64,000 nt of DNA from assembly GCF_030815585.1 (NCBI RefSeq), contig NZ_JAUSWY010000001.1, forward strand, positions 2,542,001 through 2,606,000, given 5' to 3'. This DNA comes from Arthrobacter pascens. GTDB lineage: Bacteria > Actinomycetota > Actinomycetes > Actinomycetales > Micrococcaceae. Positions 28,969-38,395 of this stretch are shown in pieces. The stretch's first letter is position 1; each line of letters opens with the position of its first letter. The translations under genes and the position numbers were made by a program. The notes under the pieces are model-generated. The model worked only from the letters and a program-made list of their open reading frames with translations, was not told where the DNA came from and made no database searches.

Positions 28969-28986
28969 AGGCTTAGCCTAGCCAAA
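28968..28986. promoter_or_regulatory. Palindrome at the start of the Pat-type gene, partial match to a DtxR/IdeR box
   Basis: TAGGCT-T-AGCCTA (28968-28980) is a perfect inverted repeat. Read on the minus strand over 28986-28968, the site matches the classical 19-bp iron-box consensus at 14 positions by my count. It covers the place of the ribosome site of the Pat-type gene and lies about 50-66 bp before parC. The match could be chance. Confidence 0.3.
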
Positions 28987-29034
28987 AACTCCCGCAGCAC
29001 ACCCTGAGTACCCCCAGAAGGATTTACCAGCCCC

Positions 29035-31545
29035 ATGGCACGCCGCCAAAGTCCAGCCCCCGCAGTGGATTCCAGCCCGGATTACACCGAGAACATCGTG
29101 GATATCGACGTCACTTCCGAGATGGAAGGCTCCTTCCTGGAGTACGCGTATTCTGTGATCTACTCCAGGGCCCTGCCTGACGCCAGGGACGGGCTCAAGC
29201 CGGTCCAGCGCCGCATCCTCTACATGATGAGCGATATGGGCCTGCGCCCGGACCGTGGCCACGTCAAAAGTGCGCGCGTGGTGGGCGAGGTCATGGGAAA
29301 GCTCCACCCGCACGGAGACACGGCCATCTACGACGCCATGGTGCGCATGGCCCAGGACTTTTCGCTGCGGCTGCCGCTCATTGACGGCCACGGCAACTTC
29401 GGATCGCTCGACGACGGCCCGGCGGCTCCCCGGTATACGGAGGCCCGGCTCGCGGCGGCCGCGCTGACGCTCACGGACCACCTCGACGAAGATGTGGTGG
29501 ACTTTGTCCCCAACTATGACAACCAGCTGACCCAGCCAGAAGTCCTCCCGGCGGCCTTCCCCAACCTGCTGGTCAACGGAGCCACGGGTATCGCCGTCGG
29601 CATGGCAACCAACATGGCCCCGCACAACCTGGTGGAGGTCATCTCCGCCGCGCGCCACCTGATTGCCCATCCGGACGCAACTCTGGATGACCTCATGCGG
29701 TTTGTGCCCGGCCCGGACCTGCCCACGGGCGGACGGATCGTGGGGCTGGACGGCATCCGCGATGCCTACGCCACCGGGCGCGGCTCCTTCAAGACCCGGG
29801 CGAAGGTGGAGATCGAGCAGCTTTCGGCCCGCCGCACCGGCCTGGTGGTCACTGAACTGCCGTACATGGTGGGGCCTGAAAAGGTGATCGAGAAGATCAA
29901 GGACGCCGTCAACGGCAAGAAGCTGACGGGGATCAGCGACATCGTTGACCTGACAGACCGCAAACATGGCCTGCGGCTGGTCATTGAGCTCAAGAACGGA
30001 TTCAATCCGAACGCCGTGCTCCAGCAGCTCTACCGTTACTCGCCCATGGAAGACTCGTTCGGCATCAACAATGTGACGCTGGTGGACGGGCAGCCACAGA
30101 CTCTGGGGCTGGTGGAGCTGCTTTCCGTGTATGTGGGGCACCGCCTGGACGTGGTGCGCCGCCGCACGGCGTTCCGGCTGGGCAAGAAGAAGGACCGCCT
30201 GCACCTGGTGGAGGGCCTGCTGATCGCCATCGTGGACATCGACGAGGTCATCCAGATCATCCGCTCCTCCGACGAGGCCGCGGCGGCCCGGGTCCGGCTG
30301 ATGTCCATCTACGACCTCTCCGAGATCCAGGCCAACTACATCCTGGAACTGCGGCTCCGTCAGCTGACCAAGTACTCGCGGATCGAGCTGGAGAAGGAAC
30401 AGGATGAGCTGCGCCGCGAGATCGCCGAGCTCGAGGCCATCCTCGGGTCCGAGGAGCGCCTGCGCGGACTGGTGTCCAGTGAACTCGGCGAGATCGCCGA
30501 GAAATACGGAACACCCCGGCGGACGGTGCTGCTCGAATCGGAGGCCGTCTCCCCCACCGTGGCCGCTGACCTCTCCGCGGCCCCGGGCGGCAGGGGAAAG
30601 GCCGCTCCGCTGGCGCTGGAGATTGCTGACGACCCCTGTTGGGCCATCCTCACCGCGTCCGGCCAGATCGCGCGCACCTCCAACCAGGAGCCTCTGGCCG
30701 AGTCTGGTCCCCGTTCCAAACATGATGTGTTCCGGTCCGTGGTCAAGACCTCCGCGCGCGGCGAGATTGCCGCCGTCACGTCCCAGGGGCGCATGCTGCG
30801 CATGCAGGTGATGGACATGCCGGTACTGCCCCCGATGTCCGGGCTGCCGAACCTTGCCGGCGGTGTACAGGCCAAGGACTTCATCACGCTGCTGAAGGGC
30901 GAATCGCTGATCGCGTTCGCCCCGCTGGACGAGGTACTCGCCATCGGGACCGCCCAGGGCGTGATCAAGCGTGTGCAGCCTGACTATCCCCTGAACCGCG
31001 AGGACTGGGAAGTGATTGCGCTCAAGGACAAGGATTCCGTGGTGGGCGTGGCCCCGGCCGGTTCGGAGGACGCCGACCTGGTGTTCCTGACCCGGCAGGC
31101 CCAGCTGCTGCGGTTCGATGCGGCTGTGGTCCGCCCGCAGGGCAGGACCGCCGGGGGGATGGCGGGCATCAAGCTGTCCCCGGATGACCAGGTCCTGTTC
31201 TTCGGTGTGGTTCCCGCGCAGGACGACGCCGCCGTGGTGGTCACCATCGCCGGCACTGACGGCGCCCTTCCGGGGACTGCCCCGGGCGCGGCGAAGGTCA
31301 CCGCGTTCTCCGAGTACCCGGTCAAGGGCCGCGCCACAGCCGGTGTCCGTGCCCACAGGTTCCTCAAAGGCGAAGACACGCTGCTGCTGGCCTGGGCAGG
31401 GCATGGGCCGGCCAAGGCTTCGTCGTCCGCCGGCGTAGCCCGGTCCCTGCCGCAGGAGCACGGCAGGCGCGACGGGTCCGGAATTCCGCTGTCCCAGCCC
31501 GTAGATGTGATCGGCCCCACCATGGCCTGGCCGGATCCGGCCTAG
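29035..31545 (+). CDS. parC: DNA topoisomerase IV subunit A (GyrA/ParC family)
   Basis: Type IIA topoisomerase breakage-reunion subunit of 836 residues that decatenates daughter chromosomes. The active-site Tyr134 lies in APRYTEARL. The quinolone-determining region reads [10 protein letters not shown] (91-100): Thr96 and Asp100 occupy the GyrA 83/87 positions. A C-terminal beta-pinwheel region follows from about 500. I call it ParC rather than GyrA because its partner (39939-42047) is ParE-like and the canonical GyrA box is not evident. It is not adjacent to parE. ATG at 29035; the nearest purine-rich ribosome site (GAAGGA) is unusually far upstream. The DinB-fold gene starts 9 nt after the stop. 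Confidence 0.9.
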   Translation: MARRQSPAPAVDSSPDYTENIVDIDVTSEMEGSFLEYAYSVIYSRALPDARDGLKPVQRRILYMMSDMGLRPDRGHVKSARVVGEVMGKLHPHGDTAIYDAMVRMAQDFSLRLPLIDGHGNFGSLDDGPAAPRYTEARLAAAALTLTDHLDEDVVDFVPNYDNQLTQPEVLPAAFPNLLVNGATGIAVGMATNMAPHNLVEVISAARHLIAHPDATLDDLMRFVPGPDLPTGGRIVGLDGIRDAYATGRGSFKTRAKVEIEQLSARRTGLVVTELPYMVGPEKVIEKIKDAVNGKKLTGISDIVDLTDRKHGLRLVIELKNGFNPNAVLQQLYRYSPMEDSFGINNVTLVDGQPQTLGLVELLSVYVGHRLDVVRRRTAFRLGKKKDRLHLVEGLLIAIVDIDEVIQIIRSSDEAAAARVRLMSIYDLSEIQANYILELRLRQLTKYSRIELEKEQDELRREIAELEAILGSEERLRGLVSSELGEIAEKYGTPRRTVLLESEAVSPTVAADLSAAPGGRGKAAPLALEIADDPCWAILTASGQIARTSNQEPLAESGPRSKHDVFRSVVKTSARGEIAAVTSQGRMLRMQVMDMPVLPPMSGLPNLAGGVQAKDFITLLKGESLIAFAPLDEVLAIGTAQGVIKRVQPDYPLNREDWEVIALKDKDSVVGVAPAGSEDADLVFLTRQAQLLRFDAAVVRPQGRTAGGMAGIKLSPDDQVLFFGVVPAQDDAAVVVTIAGTDGALPGTAPGAAKVTAFSEYPVKGRATAGVRAHRFLKGEDTLLLAWAGHGPAKASSSAGVARSLPQEHGRRDGSGIPLSQPVDVIGPTMAWPDPA

Positions 31546-31548
31546 ACT
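31543..31548 (+). promoter_or_regulatory. -10-like hexamer of the DinB-fold gene, inside the parC stop
   Basis: TAGACT shares its TAG with the parC stop codon and is followed by 6 nt and the ATG at 31555. That spacing would place the transcript start on the start codon, giving a leaderless mRNA besides any read-through from parC. No clear -35 element. Confidence 0.35.
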
Positions 31549-31554
31549 TCTGGC

Positions 31555-32073
31555 ATGCCTATCATTCCTGATGAAAAGGACTGGACCTGGGTCCTGTCAC
31601 GGCCTTGCCCCGAGTGTTCCTTTGACGCCTCCACGGCCACCCCGGCCACAGTTCCGGGGAGCGTGCGGAGCATGTTGCCACGGTGGCGGGCAGTCCTCCG
31701 GCGTCCGGACGTCGCGGAGCGTCCGGACGAGGACACCTGGTCGGCGCTGGAGTACGCCTGCCACGTCCGCGACGTTTTCAGCCTTTTCGACCAGCGCCTG
31801 AACCTGATGCTCGACGGCGACAACGTCCGGTTCGAGAACTGGGACCAGGACCGGACCGCCCTCGACAAGGATTATGCCAATGCCGATCCCGCAGTGGTCA
31901 GTGCCGAACTGACCGCGGAGGGCCAGCAGATTGCGGAAACCTTTGCCGGTGTCCGCCAGGCTGAGTGGGGCAGGAAGGGCTTGCGGAGCAACGGGTCCGT
32001 GTTCACCGTCCTGACGCTCGCGCAGTACTTTCTGCACGACGTAGTCCACCACCTCCACGACGTGGACGGCTGA
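31555..32073 (+). CDS. DinB-fold protein (mycothiol-dependent enzyme superfamily)
   Basis: A 172-residue four-helix-bundle protein of the DinB/mycothiol-maleylpyruvate-isomerase superfamily. The three metal-binding His positions are visible as EYACHVRDV and the C-terminal FLHDVVHHLHDV. Members transfer small groups with mycothiol, the actinobacterial thiol, or act as detoxifying hydrolases; the specific substrate is unknown. The start at 31555 is 9 nt after parC. The gene ends 3 bp before the convergent cydDC gene. Confidence 0.85.
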   Translation: MPIIPDEKDWTWVLSRPCPECSFDASTATPATVPGSVRSMLPRWRAVLRRPDVAERPDEDTWSALEYACHVRDVFSLFDQRLNLMLDGDNVRFENWDQDRTALDKDYANADPAVVSAELTAEGQQIAETFAGVRQAEWGRKGLRSNGSVFTVLTLAQYFLHDVVHHLHDVDG

Positions 32074-32076
32074 GCC

Positions 32077-35000
32077 TCAGCGCACAGCCAGGGCAGCTTC
32101 CCCACGGAACGCTGCAGCCGACAGTTCCAGCCGTACGTCCTCAGGATGGATATCGGCCGGATTGTGGGTCACCAGAACCACCGTGCGTTCCTTCAGGCCG
32201 GCGCGGAGATCCGCCAGCATCGCCCGTCCTGCCTCGGCGTCCAGATGGGCGGTAGGCTCGTCCAGCAGGATCACCTCGGCCCCGGTCATGAGGGTCCGGG
32301 CAACAGCCAGCCGTTGGCGTTCGCCGCCGCTGAGGAACGAGCCTCCCGGTCCGATCCGTGTGTCCAGCCCGGCGGGCAGGCGCGACACGAGGCCGCTGAG
32401 TCCGACGGCGGCAAGGGCAGCATCCAACCCGGCCTCAACGGTACCCGCTGTAACGCTGCCGGGATCCGCGCGCCCGCCGGGGACAGGGCGTCCCAGGAGG
32501 AGGTTGCCCCGGAGCGTGGAATCGAACAGGTGGGCTTCCTGCGGGCACCAGGCGGCCGGGCCCGTGACCCGGACACTCCCGCCGGAGGCGGGAAGGAAGC
32601 CCAGCAGGACAGACAACAGCGTGGACTTCCCCACGCCGGACGGACCGGTGACGGCCAGCCAGCGGCCGGGGCCTGCGCTGGCCGACAGTCCTGAGAAGAC
32701 AGGGGCACCTCCGGGCCACGCGGCCTCAACATTTTCAAGCTCAACACCGGCGGCACCCCCGGCCCGCGCCAAAACCACGTCCCGGCCGTCATCCTCGAGA
32801 CCGCCCAGGACCCGGTTGCTGTCGCCCACGACTCCTGACTGCCCGATCCGCCGCATCACCATACGGAGCGCAGGAAACTGGCGTACCGCCGTCGTCATGG
32901 CTGCGTACGGCTCCACAAGCGCCAGCTGCAGCAGGACAATAACCGCGGCGGTGGCGGGAGGCAGCGTTCCGCCGAGTACCTGCGGCGCAGCCAGCACCGC
33001 GGTTGCCAGGGCCGCGGCTCCGCATGCTGCCGTGGTGATGGCCTGGCCTAGTCCTTCGGCCCACACGGAACGCTGGGATGCCCGGGTTGCGGCGTTGTCC
33101 TCCTCGCGCAGCCCCGCGAGGACTGCGTGGGCCACACCGTTCACATGCAGCTCTGCCCGGGCGTCAAGCGCCGCTGACGTGCGACGGAGAACGCCGGAAC
33201 GCAGGCTTTGCTCGGCGCTGGCCGACTTCCTGTCGCCCCACATTGCAGAGGCCGGGGCCACGAGCAGGCTCACCGCCGCCGCGGCAGCAACGGCCGGAAA
33301 GGCCGCAGGCACAAGCAGCCCGGTGGCCAGTAGGGCGGATACGGCGACGGCGACGGCAGTCAGGGGAGGCAGGACCACCCGAGGCAACAGGTCACGGACG
33401 GTATCGACGTCGTCAATCACCGTTCCCAGGACGTTGCCGCCCTGCAGGAGACGCCGGAGCGAGAGGGCCCTGCGGCTCAATGATTGCCAAAGCCGGCCGC
33501 GCAGCTTGGTGAGCGCGGCGAACACTGCATCGTGCAGCAGGAGCCGTTCCCAATAGCGGACGACGGCGCGGCCGATCCCGAAGAACCGCACACCGACGAT
33601 CGCAGTTAGGAGATAAAGGATGGGCGGCTGCTCGCTGGCCCTGATGATGAGCCAGCCGGACAGCCCGGACAGCGCGACGGCGAACATGGATGCCAGGATC
33701 CCCACCGCCGCGGCGCCGGAGAACCGACCGGCCACCGGTGCCAGCAGCCCGGCCAGGAGGCGGACGGTCAAGGCGGGCCGCCGCTCCGCCGTTGGACCTC
33801 CTGGTGGAAGCGACCGATCTTCCGGCACCGGCAGGCCGGGGCCGTCCGCTGAAGCCGGCACCGGCTCCCGGTCCGGGGTGCTGGCTTCCGCGGCAGCCGG
33901 TACGCCGTGCGACGGCGGCGATTCCGTGCGGCCCCGGGGAGAGACAGCGACGAGGTGGTGGGCCAGTTCGCGGGTCTGTCTGTCGTGGGCCACCAGGATG
34001 ACGGTGACGTGTCCACGGAGATTGCGGATTGCCTCCTGCACCAAGGCGGCGGACTCCCGGTCCAGGTGGGCCGTTGGTTCGTCAAGCAGGAGTACAGTTG
34101 CCCCGGCCCTGATGCGTGCCAGGCTCCTCGCCAGCGCGACGCGGCGCAGCTCACCGGGGCTCAATTCGGCCGGGTGTTTGCCAGCAAGATGGCCGGCAGC
34201 AGCCGCGGCCAGGCAATCCCGCGCCGCGGCGTCGTTCCCGGCTGCTGTTTCCGCGACCGTGCCGGGGGCAGCCGCCTCTGTGGCTGCCGTCCCTGCATCA
34301 GCTGTCCCAGCGGTGAGGTAAAGCAGTACTTCGTCCAGGACTGTCTGCGACACCATGACGGGGTGCTGCGGGACCCACGTGACGGTGTCCCTGTTGAGGC
34401 CGGAGATCCGCCCGGTGACGGAAGTGCCGGCACCGTCGCCGATGGTCCCGGCCAGCACACCGAGGACGGTACTTTTGCCCGCCCCGCTGGACCCGTCGAG
34501 GGCGGTGATTTCACCGTGGCGTGCAGTGAAGCTGAGGGGCCCGACGGCGGAGGCGGACCTTCCGGTGTAGGTAACGGTGAGACCGGCAACGGTGAGATCG
34601 GAACCTGTCACTGGCGGGCCAGAGTCCCCTGCGCTGGCGGGCAGCGGCCGGGGCTCAGGTGCATCGGTGACCGCCTTGGTCTCGGCGAGCGCGGCCCGGC
34701 CGTCATCACTTGCGTGGTGGGCGGTGCCCAGTTCACGGAAGGGAAGATAGCAGTCCGGTGCCAGGATCAGGGCCAGGAGGCCAGCCTCGAGGGCCATGTC
34801 GCCGTGCACCAGGCGTACGCCGATGAACACTGCCACCACCGCTACGGAGATCGTGGCGATGAGTTCAAGCGCCAGGGCGGACAGGAATGCGGTGCGCAGC
34901 GTCCCCATGGTCTTGGCGCGGTACTCGTCCGAGATCTCTTCCAGTGCCTTGCGCTGTGCCGTGGCGCGGCCGAGTCCCACCAGGACCGGCAGGCCTTTGG

Positions 35001-35586
35001 CCAGCTCCAGCATGTGGGCGGACAGCCGGGACAGGGTTGCCTGTGCCTCGCGGACGTTCTGCTCCGTGTACCGTCCGATCAGCACCATAAACAGGGGCAC
35101 CAGCGGAACCGTCAGGACGATCACGACGGCGCTGACCCAGTCCGCAAAGAGGATGCGTGCGCCAAGCAACAGCGGGATGGCGGCGCAATTCACCAGTGCG
35201 GGGATGAACTGGGTGTAGTAGCTGTCCAGAGCGTCCAACCCTCGCGTGGCCAGTACGGCGAGGCCGCCGTCCGCCGGGCCAGTGGCCCGCGCACCGTTCC
35301 GCAATGCGCGCTCAAGCAGTTCGGACCGGAGCTCCTCCTTGATCCCTAGGGCGGCGCGGCGTGCCGCGATGCCCTGTCCCCACACGGTGGCCGATCTCAG
35401 GACAACACCGGCCAGCCCCCACGGAAGCTGGTCCGGCCAGGCGGGGTCCGCTGTCGCCAGTCCGGCCAGCATGGAGGCGACGGCCTGCCCCATCAGGACA
35501 AGGGACAGTGCCTTCAGCGCTGCCAGGAAGCCAAGCCAGTAGATGGCTGAGCGGGTGGCGGGTCCGGCCGGGAACGGTGGGCGCAC
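32077..35586 (-). CDS. cydDC: CydDC thiol-reductant ABC exporter, CydD and CydC fused in one chain
   Basis: Heterodimeric exporters CydD and CydC, needed for cytochrome bd assembly and export of cysteine/glutathione in E. coli, are here one 1169-residue protein. CydD half: six-helix membrane domain (about 10-280), Walker A GSSGAGKST (365-373), signature LSPGE (475-479, degenerate for LSGGQ), DEPTAHLD (502-509). A Pro/Ala linker leads to the CydC half: membrane region (about 640-900), Walker A GPSGVGKST (near 987), intact LSGGERQ and LLDEPTAHLD. The asymmetric nucleotide sites are typical of heterodimeric exporters. It begins 6 nt after cydB, in the cydA-cydB-cydDC operon. GTG start. In this organism the exported thiol may differ from glutathione. 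Confidence 0.93.
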   Translation of the reverse strand: MRPPFPAGPATRSAIYWLGFLAALKALSLVLMGQAVASMLAGLATADPAWPDQLPWGLAGVVLRSATVWGQGIAARRAALGIKEELRSELLERALRNGARATGPADGGLAVLATRGLDALDSYYTQFIPALVNCAAIPLLLGARILFADWVSAVVIVLTVPLVPLFMVLIGRYTEQNVREAQATLSRLSAHMLELAKGLPVLVGLGRATAQRKALEEISDEYRAKTMGTLRTAFLSALALELIATISVAVVAVFIGVRLVHGDMALEAGLLALILAPDCYLPFRELGTAHHASDDGRAALAETKAVTDAPEPRPLPASAGDSGPPVTGSDLTVAGLTVTYTGRSASAVGPLSFTARHGEITALDGSSGAGKSTVLGVLAGTIGDGAGTSVTGRISGLNRDTVTWVPQHPVMVSQTVLDEVLLYLTAGTADAGTAATEAAAPGTVAETAAGNDAAARDCLAAAAAGHLAGKHPAELSPGELRRVALARSLARIRAGATVLLLDEPTAHLDRESAALVQEAIRNLRGHVTVILVAHDRQTRELAHHLVAVSPRGRTESPPSHGVPAAAEASTPDREPVPASADGPGLPVPEDRSLPPGGPTAERRPALTVRLLAGLLAPVAGRFSGAAAVGILASMFAVALSGLSGWLIIRASEQPPILYLLTAIVGVRFFGIGRAVVRYWERLLLHDAVFAALTKLRGRLWQSLSRRALSLRRLLQGGNVLGTVIDDVDTVRDLLPRVVLPPLTAVAVAVSALLATGLLVPAAFPAVAAAAAVSLLVAPASAMWGDRKSASAEQSLRSGVLRRTSAALDARAELHVNGVAHAVLAGLREEDNAATRASQRSVWAEGLGQAITTAACGAAALATAVLAAPQVLGGTLPPATAAVIVLLQLALVEPYAAMTTAVRQFPALRMVMRRIGQSGVVGDSNRVLGGLEDDGRDVVLARAGGAAGVELENVEAAWPGGAPVFSGLSASAGPGRWLAVTGPSGVGKSTLLSVLLGFLPASGGSVRVTGPAAWCPQEAHLFDSTLRGNLLLGRPVPGGRADPGSVTAGTVEAGLDAALAAVGLSGLVSRLPAGLDTRIGPGGSFLSGGERQRLAVARTLMTGAEVILLDEPTAHLDAEAGRAMLADLRAGLKERTVVLVTHNPADIHPEDVRLELSAAAFRGEAALAVR

Positions 35587-35592
35587 GGCCGG

Positions 35593-36642
35593 TCAGCCCT
35601 TCGTGGTGAAGGCCTTGGCGGCTACGGCCGGCAGGAAGCTGTGGGCCTCCGGGATGTGGGCGGCGCTGACGCGTCTCCGGAACACCCAGTACGTCCACGC
35701 CTGGTATGCGATCACCAGCGGCAGGCCAACGGCGGCCACGATGCTCATGAGTCCCAGCGTGTAGTCCGAGGAGGAAGCGTTGGAGATGGTGAGGCTAAAC
35801 TCAGGGTTGACGGTGGAGGGCAGCACTACCGGGAACACCGCCCCGAAAATGGAGGCACTGCCGAGCAGCAGGAAAACCCCCAGCGCCATGAAGGCCCTGC
35901 CTTCGGCTCCCTTATGGGCCAGGAACCAGGCTGCCGCGGCAGCCACAACAGCCACGGCGACGGCTGCCCAGGTCCAGGGTTTGCCGTCCAGGAACTGGAT
36001 GCTGACAGCCCAGCCGGCCATGGGGAGAAGGAGCCACGGAAGCAGCCGGACGAACCATCCGCGCGCGCGGTGGCGTACGTTGCCGTCGGTCTTCAGAGCC
36101 AGGAAGGCCAGGGCGTGCAGCAGCGAGAAACCTGCCACGGCCAGTCCGCCGAGCACGGCATAGCCGCTGAACCAGGCGAACGGACCACCTTCGCGGTCGC
36201 CGTTGGAGTTGAGCGGCAGCCCGGTGGTGGTGAGCGCCAGGGCAGCGCCAACGCCGAATGCCGCGAAGAAGGAGCCCAGGGCGATGGCCCAGTCCCAGCG
36301 GGCGCGCCAGCTGTCGTTGTCCACCTTCCCGCGGTATTCGAACGCCACCGCACGGAAGATGAGGGCTACGAGCACCACCAGCAGCGGGAGGTACAGGGCG
36401 GAAAACAGGGAGGCGTACCAGAGCGGGAAGGCCGCAAAGGTTGCAGCGCCGGCGGTGATGAGCCACACCTCGTTGCCGTCCCAGACCGGTCCTATGGTGT
36501 TGAGGAGAACCCTCCGCTCGGTATTGTCGCGGGCGAAGAGCTTCATCAGCATTCCGACGCCGAGGTCAAAGCCTTCCAGGAAGAGGTATCCGGTCCACAG
36601 CACCGCGATGACAATGAACCAAATGGTGGGCAGCAGTTCCAT
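35593..36642 (-). CDS. cydB: Cytochrome bd ubiquinol/menaquinol oxidase subunit II
   Basis: Membrane subunit of the bd-type quinol oxidase, 349 residues, about nine hydrophobic helices. It starts MELLPTIWFIVIAVLWTGYL and contains the family segment GPVWDGNEVWLI, plus FPVVLPSTVNP near the C-terminal third. The ATG at 36642 has AGAGGA upstream. CydA lies 21 nt upstream and cydDC 6 nt downstream, so the operon is compact. CydB holds no heme ligands itself; it packs against CydA and supports proton delivery. Confidence 0.96.
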   Translation of the reverse strand: MELLPTIWFIVIAVLWTGYLFLEGFDLGVGMLMKLFARDNTERRVLLNTIGPVWDGNEVWLITAGAATFAAFPLWYASLFSALYLPLLVVLVALIFRAVAFEYRGKVDNDSWRARWDWAIALGSFFAAFGVGAALALTTTGLPLNSNGDREGGPFAWFSGYAVLGGLAVAGFSLLHALAFLALKTDGNVRHRARGWFVRLLPWLLLPMAGWAVSIQFLDGKPWTWAAVAVAVVAAAAAWFLAHKGAEGRAFMALGVFLLLGSASIFGAVFPVVLPSTVNPEFSLTISNASSSDYTLGLMSIVAAVGLPLVIAYQAWTYWVFRRRVSAAHIPEAHSFLPAVAAKAFTTKG

Positions 36643-36663
36643 TCTGAGTATCCTCTGGTCTTC

Positions 36664-38253
36664 TTAGTAGGCGAACGCCAGGACGTCGCCGGTGCCCGGT
36701 CCGTCCGGGCCGGGGGTGGCGTCCTCGTTTTCATCGACGGGCGCGTGGGCCAGTTCCGGCATGGCGGAAACGACGCCGCCGCGGATGTACTTGACCAGGA
36801 GCTTCACCTCAACCACCAGGAGCACCGCATAGATGGAAGTCAGGACCACCAGCGACGTCAGCAGCTCTCCGGCCGAGACGCCCGGCGACACTGCGGCCGC
36901 GGTGAACATAAACACCTGGTCTATGCCGTTGAAGTCCGGGTTGGGTGCCACCACAAACGGTTGCCGACCCATTTCGGTGAAAATCCACCCTGCCGCGTTG
37001 GCACCGAAGGGCGCCAGGATGCCGAAGACGGCCAGGCGCATCAGCCAGCGGGACTCGGGAACGGTTCCGTTCCGCGTCACCCACAAGGCAATGAGAGCCG
37101 CGAGGGCCGCGAGTCCGCCGAACCCGATCATCATGCGGAATCCCCAGTACGTGACCTCCATGACGGGCACGTACTCGATCTCCTGGCCGGCACGCTCTCC
37201 ATAGACCGGGTTGTCCGGCAGGTTTGTTCCGTAGTCGGCCTTGTACTGGTCCAGGAGGCTGTTGACGCCCTTGACCTCGGTGGTGAAGTTGCCCTTTGCC
37301 AGGAAGGACAGGATCCCTGGGACCTCGATCAACGCCACGATGTCATCGCAGTTCCGCGACCCCAGGTTGCCGACGCTCAGGACCGAGAAGCCGGTGCCGT
37401 CGTGGCACGCGGCCTCAGCGGCCGCCATTTTCATGGGCTGCTGCTCAAACATCAGCTTTCCCTGCAGGTCGCCGGTGAGGGCGGTGCCGGCAAAGGAAAT
37501 CATGGCGACGACGGCGCCGATGCGCAGGGAGCGGATCCAGACTTTGTGGTCTGTCCGGTCACGGCCGGGGATGTCCGCTTCCCCGGGGACCACCTTGCCG
37601 TCGGCACCCACGGTATCGACGCCGTCGCGCCGCCTCCGCCACAGGTGGTACCAGGCGATGCCCAGCAGGAAGCCTCCGGCCACTGCCAACGCACCGAACA
37701 GCGTGTGGGGAACAGCGACCAGTGCTGTGTTGTTGGTGAAGACCGCCCACGCGTCCGTCATCACCGGCCGGCCGTTGACCAGCTCCACTCCCACGGGGTG
37801 CTGCATCCAGCTGTTGGCCACAATGATGAAGTAGGCGGAGAACACCGAGCCCACCACGGCGATCCACAGGCAGGCCAGGTGGATGCCGGGCTTCAGCTGC
37901 TTCCAGCCGAAGATCCAGAGGCCAAGGAACGTTGATTCGACGAAGAACGCCAGCAGGGCTTCGAGTGCCAGCGGTGCGCCGAATACATCCCCTACGAACC
38001 GGCTGTATTCGCTCCAGGCCATGCCGAACTGGAATTCCTGGACGAGGCCGGTGGCCACGCCCATGATGAAATTGATCAGGAAGAGCTTGCCCCAGAATTT
38101 GGTCATCCGGAGGTATTCAGGGTTGCCGGTGCGGTGCCAGGCCGTCTGGATCACAGCCACCACCAAGCCAAGACCAATGGTGAGCGGAACCATCATGAAG
38201 TGGTAGACGGTGGTGATGCCGAATTGCCAGCGTGCGATTTCCAAGGCGTCCAA
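36664..38253 (-). CDS. cydA: Cytochrome bd oxidase subunit I
   Basis: Heme-carrying subunit of the high-affinity terminal oxidase (529 residues from the chosen start). Visible family motifs: the N-terminal YHFMMVPLTIGLG with heme b595 ligand His; LEALLAFFVESTFLGLWIFGW with the conserved Glu pair; MGRQPFVV corresponding to GRQPW; and a short Q-loop, as in actinobacterial/Bacillus-type CydA. I place the start at the TTG at 38253 (MDALEIARWQFG), which is the usual N-terminus; a GTG at 38280 is possible but lacks a ribosome site. The upstream region carries two TTCTAC-N5-GTAGAA operators, one of which covers the -10 box, implying repression by the divergent BlaI-like protein. Confidence 0.95.
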   Translation of the reverse strand: MDALEIARWQFGITTVYHFMMVPLTIGLGLVVAVIQTAWHRTGNPEYLRMTKFWGKLFLINFIMGVATGLVQEFQFGMAWSEYSRFVGDVFGAPLALEALLAFFVESTFLGLWIFGWKQLKPGIHLACLWIAVVGSVFSAYFIIVANSWMQHPVGVELVNGRPVMTDAWAVFTNNTALVAVPHTLFGALAVAGGFLLGIAWYHLWRRRRDGVDTVGADGKVVPGEADIPGRDRTDHKVWIRSLRIGAVVAMISFAGTALTGDLQGKLMFEQQPMKMAAAEAACHDGTGFSVLSVGNLGSRNCDDIVALIEVPGILSFLAKGNFTTEVKGVNSLLDQYKADYGTNLPDNPVYGERAGQEIEYVPVMEVTYWGFRMMIGFGGLAALAALIALWVTRNGTVPESRWLMRLAVFGILAPFGANAAGWIFTEMGRQPFVVAPNPDFNGIDQVFMFTAAAVSPGVSAGELLTSLVVLTSIYAVLLVVEVKLLVKYIRGGVVSAMPELAHAPVDENEDATPGPDGPGTGDVLAFAY

Positions 38254-38282
38254 GGCAGTCCCTACTGTTGGCGGGTTCACTT

Positions 38283-38299
38283 TTCTACGATGCGTAGAA
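38283..38299. promoter_or_regulatory. BlaI-type operator O1 (TTCTAC-N5-GTAGAA)
   Basis: Perfect inverted repeat: TTCTAC (38283-38288), GATGC, GTAGAA (38294-38299). It lies just downstream of the candidate cydA -10 box, near the expected transcript start, and 24 bp from the neighbouring copy, so two dimers could bind on nearly the same DNA face. Confidence 0.75.
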
Positions 38300-38306
38300 C
38301 TCTGAC

Positions 38307-38323
38307 TTCTACCGAGTGTAGAA
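38307..38323. promoter_or_regulatory. BlaI-type operator O2, covering the cydA -10 box
   Basis: Perfect inverted repeat: TTCTAC (38307-38312), CGAGT, GTAGAA (38318-38323). The candidate cydA -10 hexamer (38320-38315, minus strand) lies entirely within it, so binding should block RNA polymerase. Arms are identical to those of O1 and O3 while the central five bases differ. Confidence 0.78.
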
Positions 38324-38344
38324 CAATGCTACGGGCACTGTAAA
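38315..38344 (-). promoter_or_regulatory. Candidate cydA promoter
   Basis: Minus strand: -35 TTTACA (38344-38339, five of six consensus bases), 18-nt spacer, -10 TACACT (38320-38315, four of six). Initiation about 7 nt later falls in operator O1. The same -10 hexamer appears before the gene at 53545, which also carries a related operator. Confidence 0.6.
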
Positions 38345-38395
38345 CCAACAGTTCCACTAAGAAGTGCCCTCCACAAGGCTGCGGCGCGCCCATTG

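Noticed and set aside
28978..31461. Open frame of 827 codons on the minus strand
   Set aside because: Antisense to parC over nearly its whole length, with no domain or start signal; parC is unmistakable on the other strand.
35641..37935. Open frame of 764 codons on the plus strand
   Set aside because: Antisense to cydB and cydA, low-complexity His/Gln/Gly composition.
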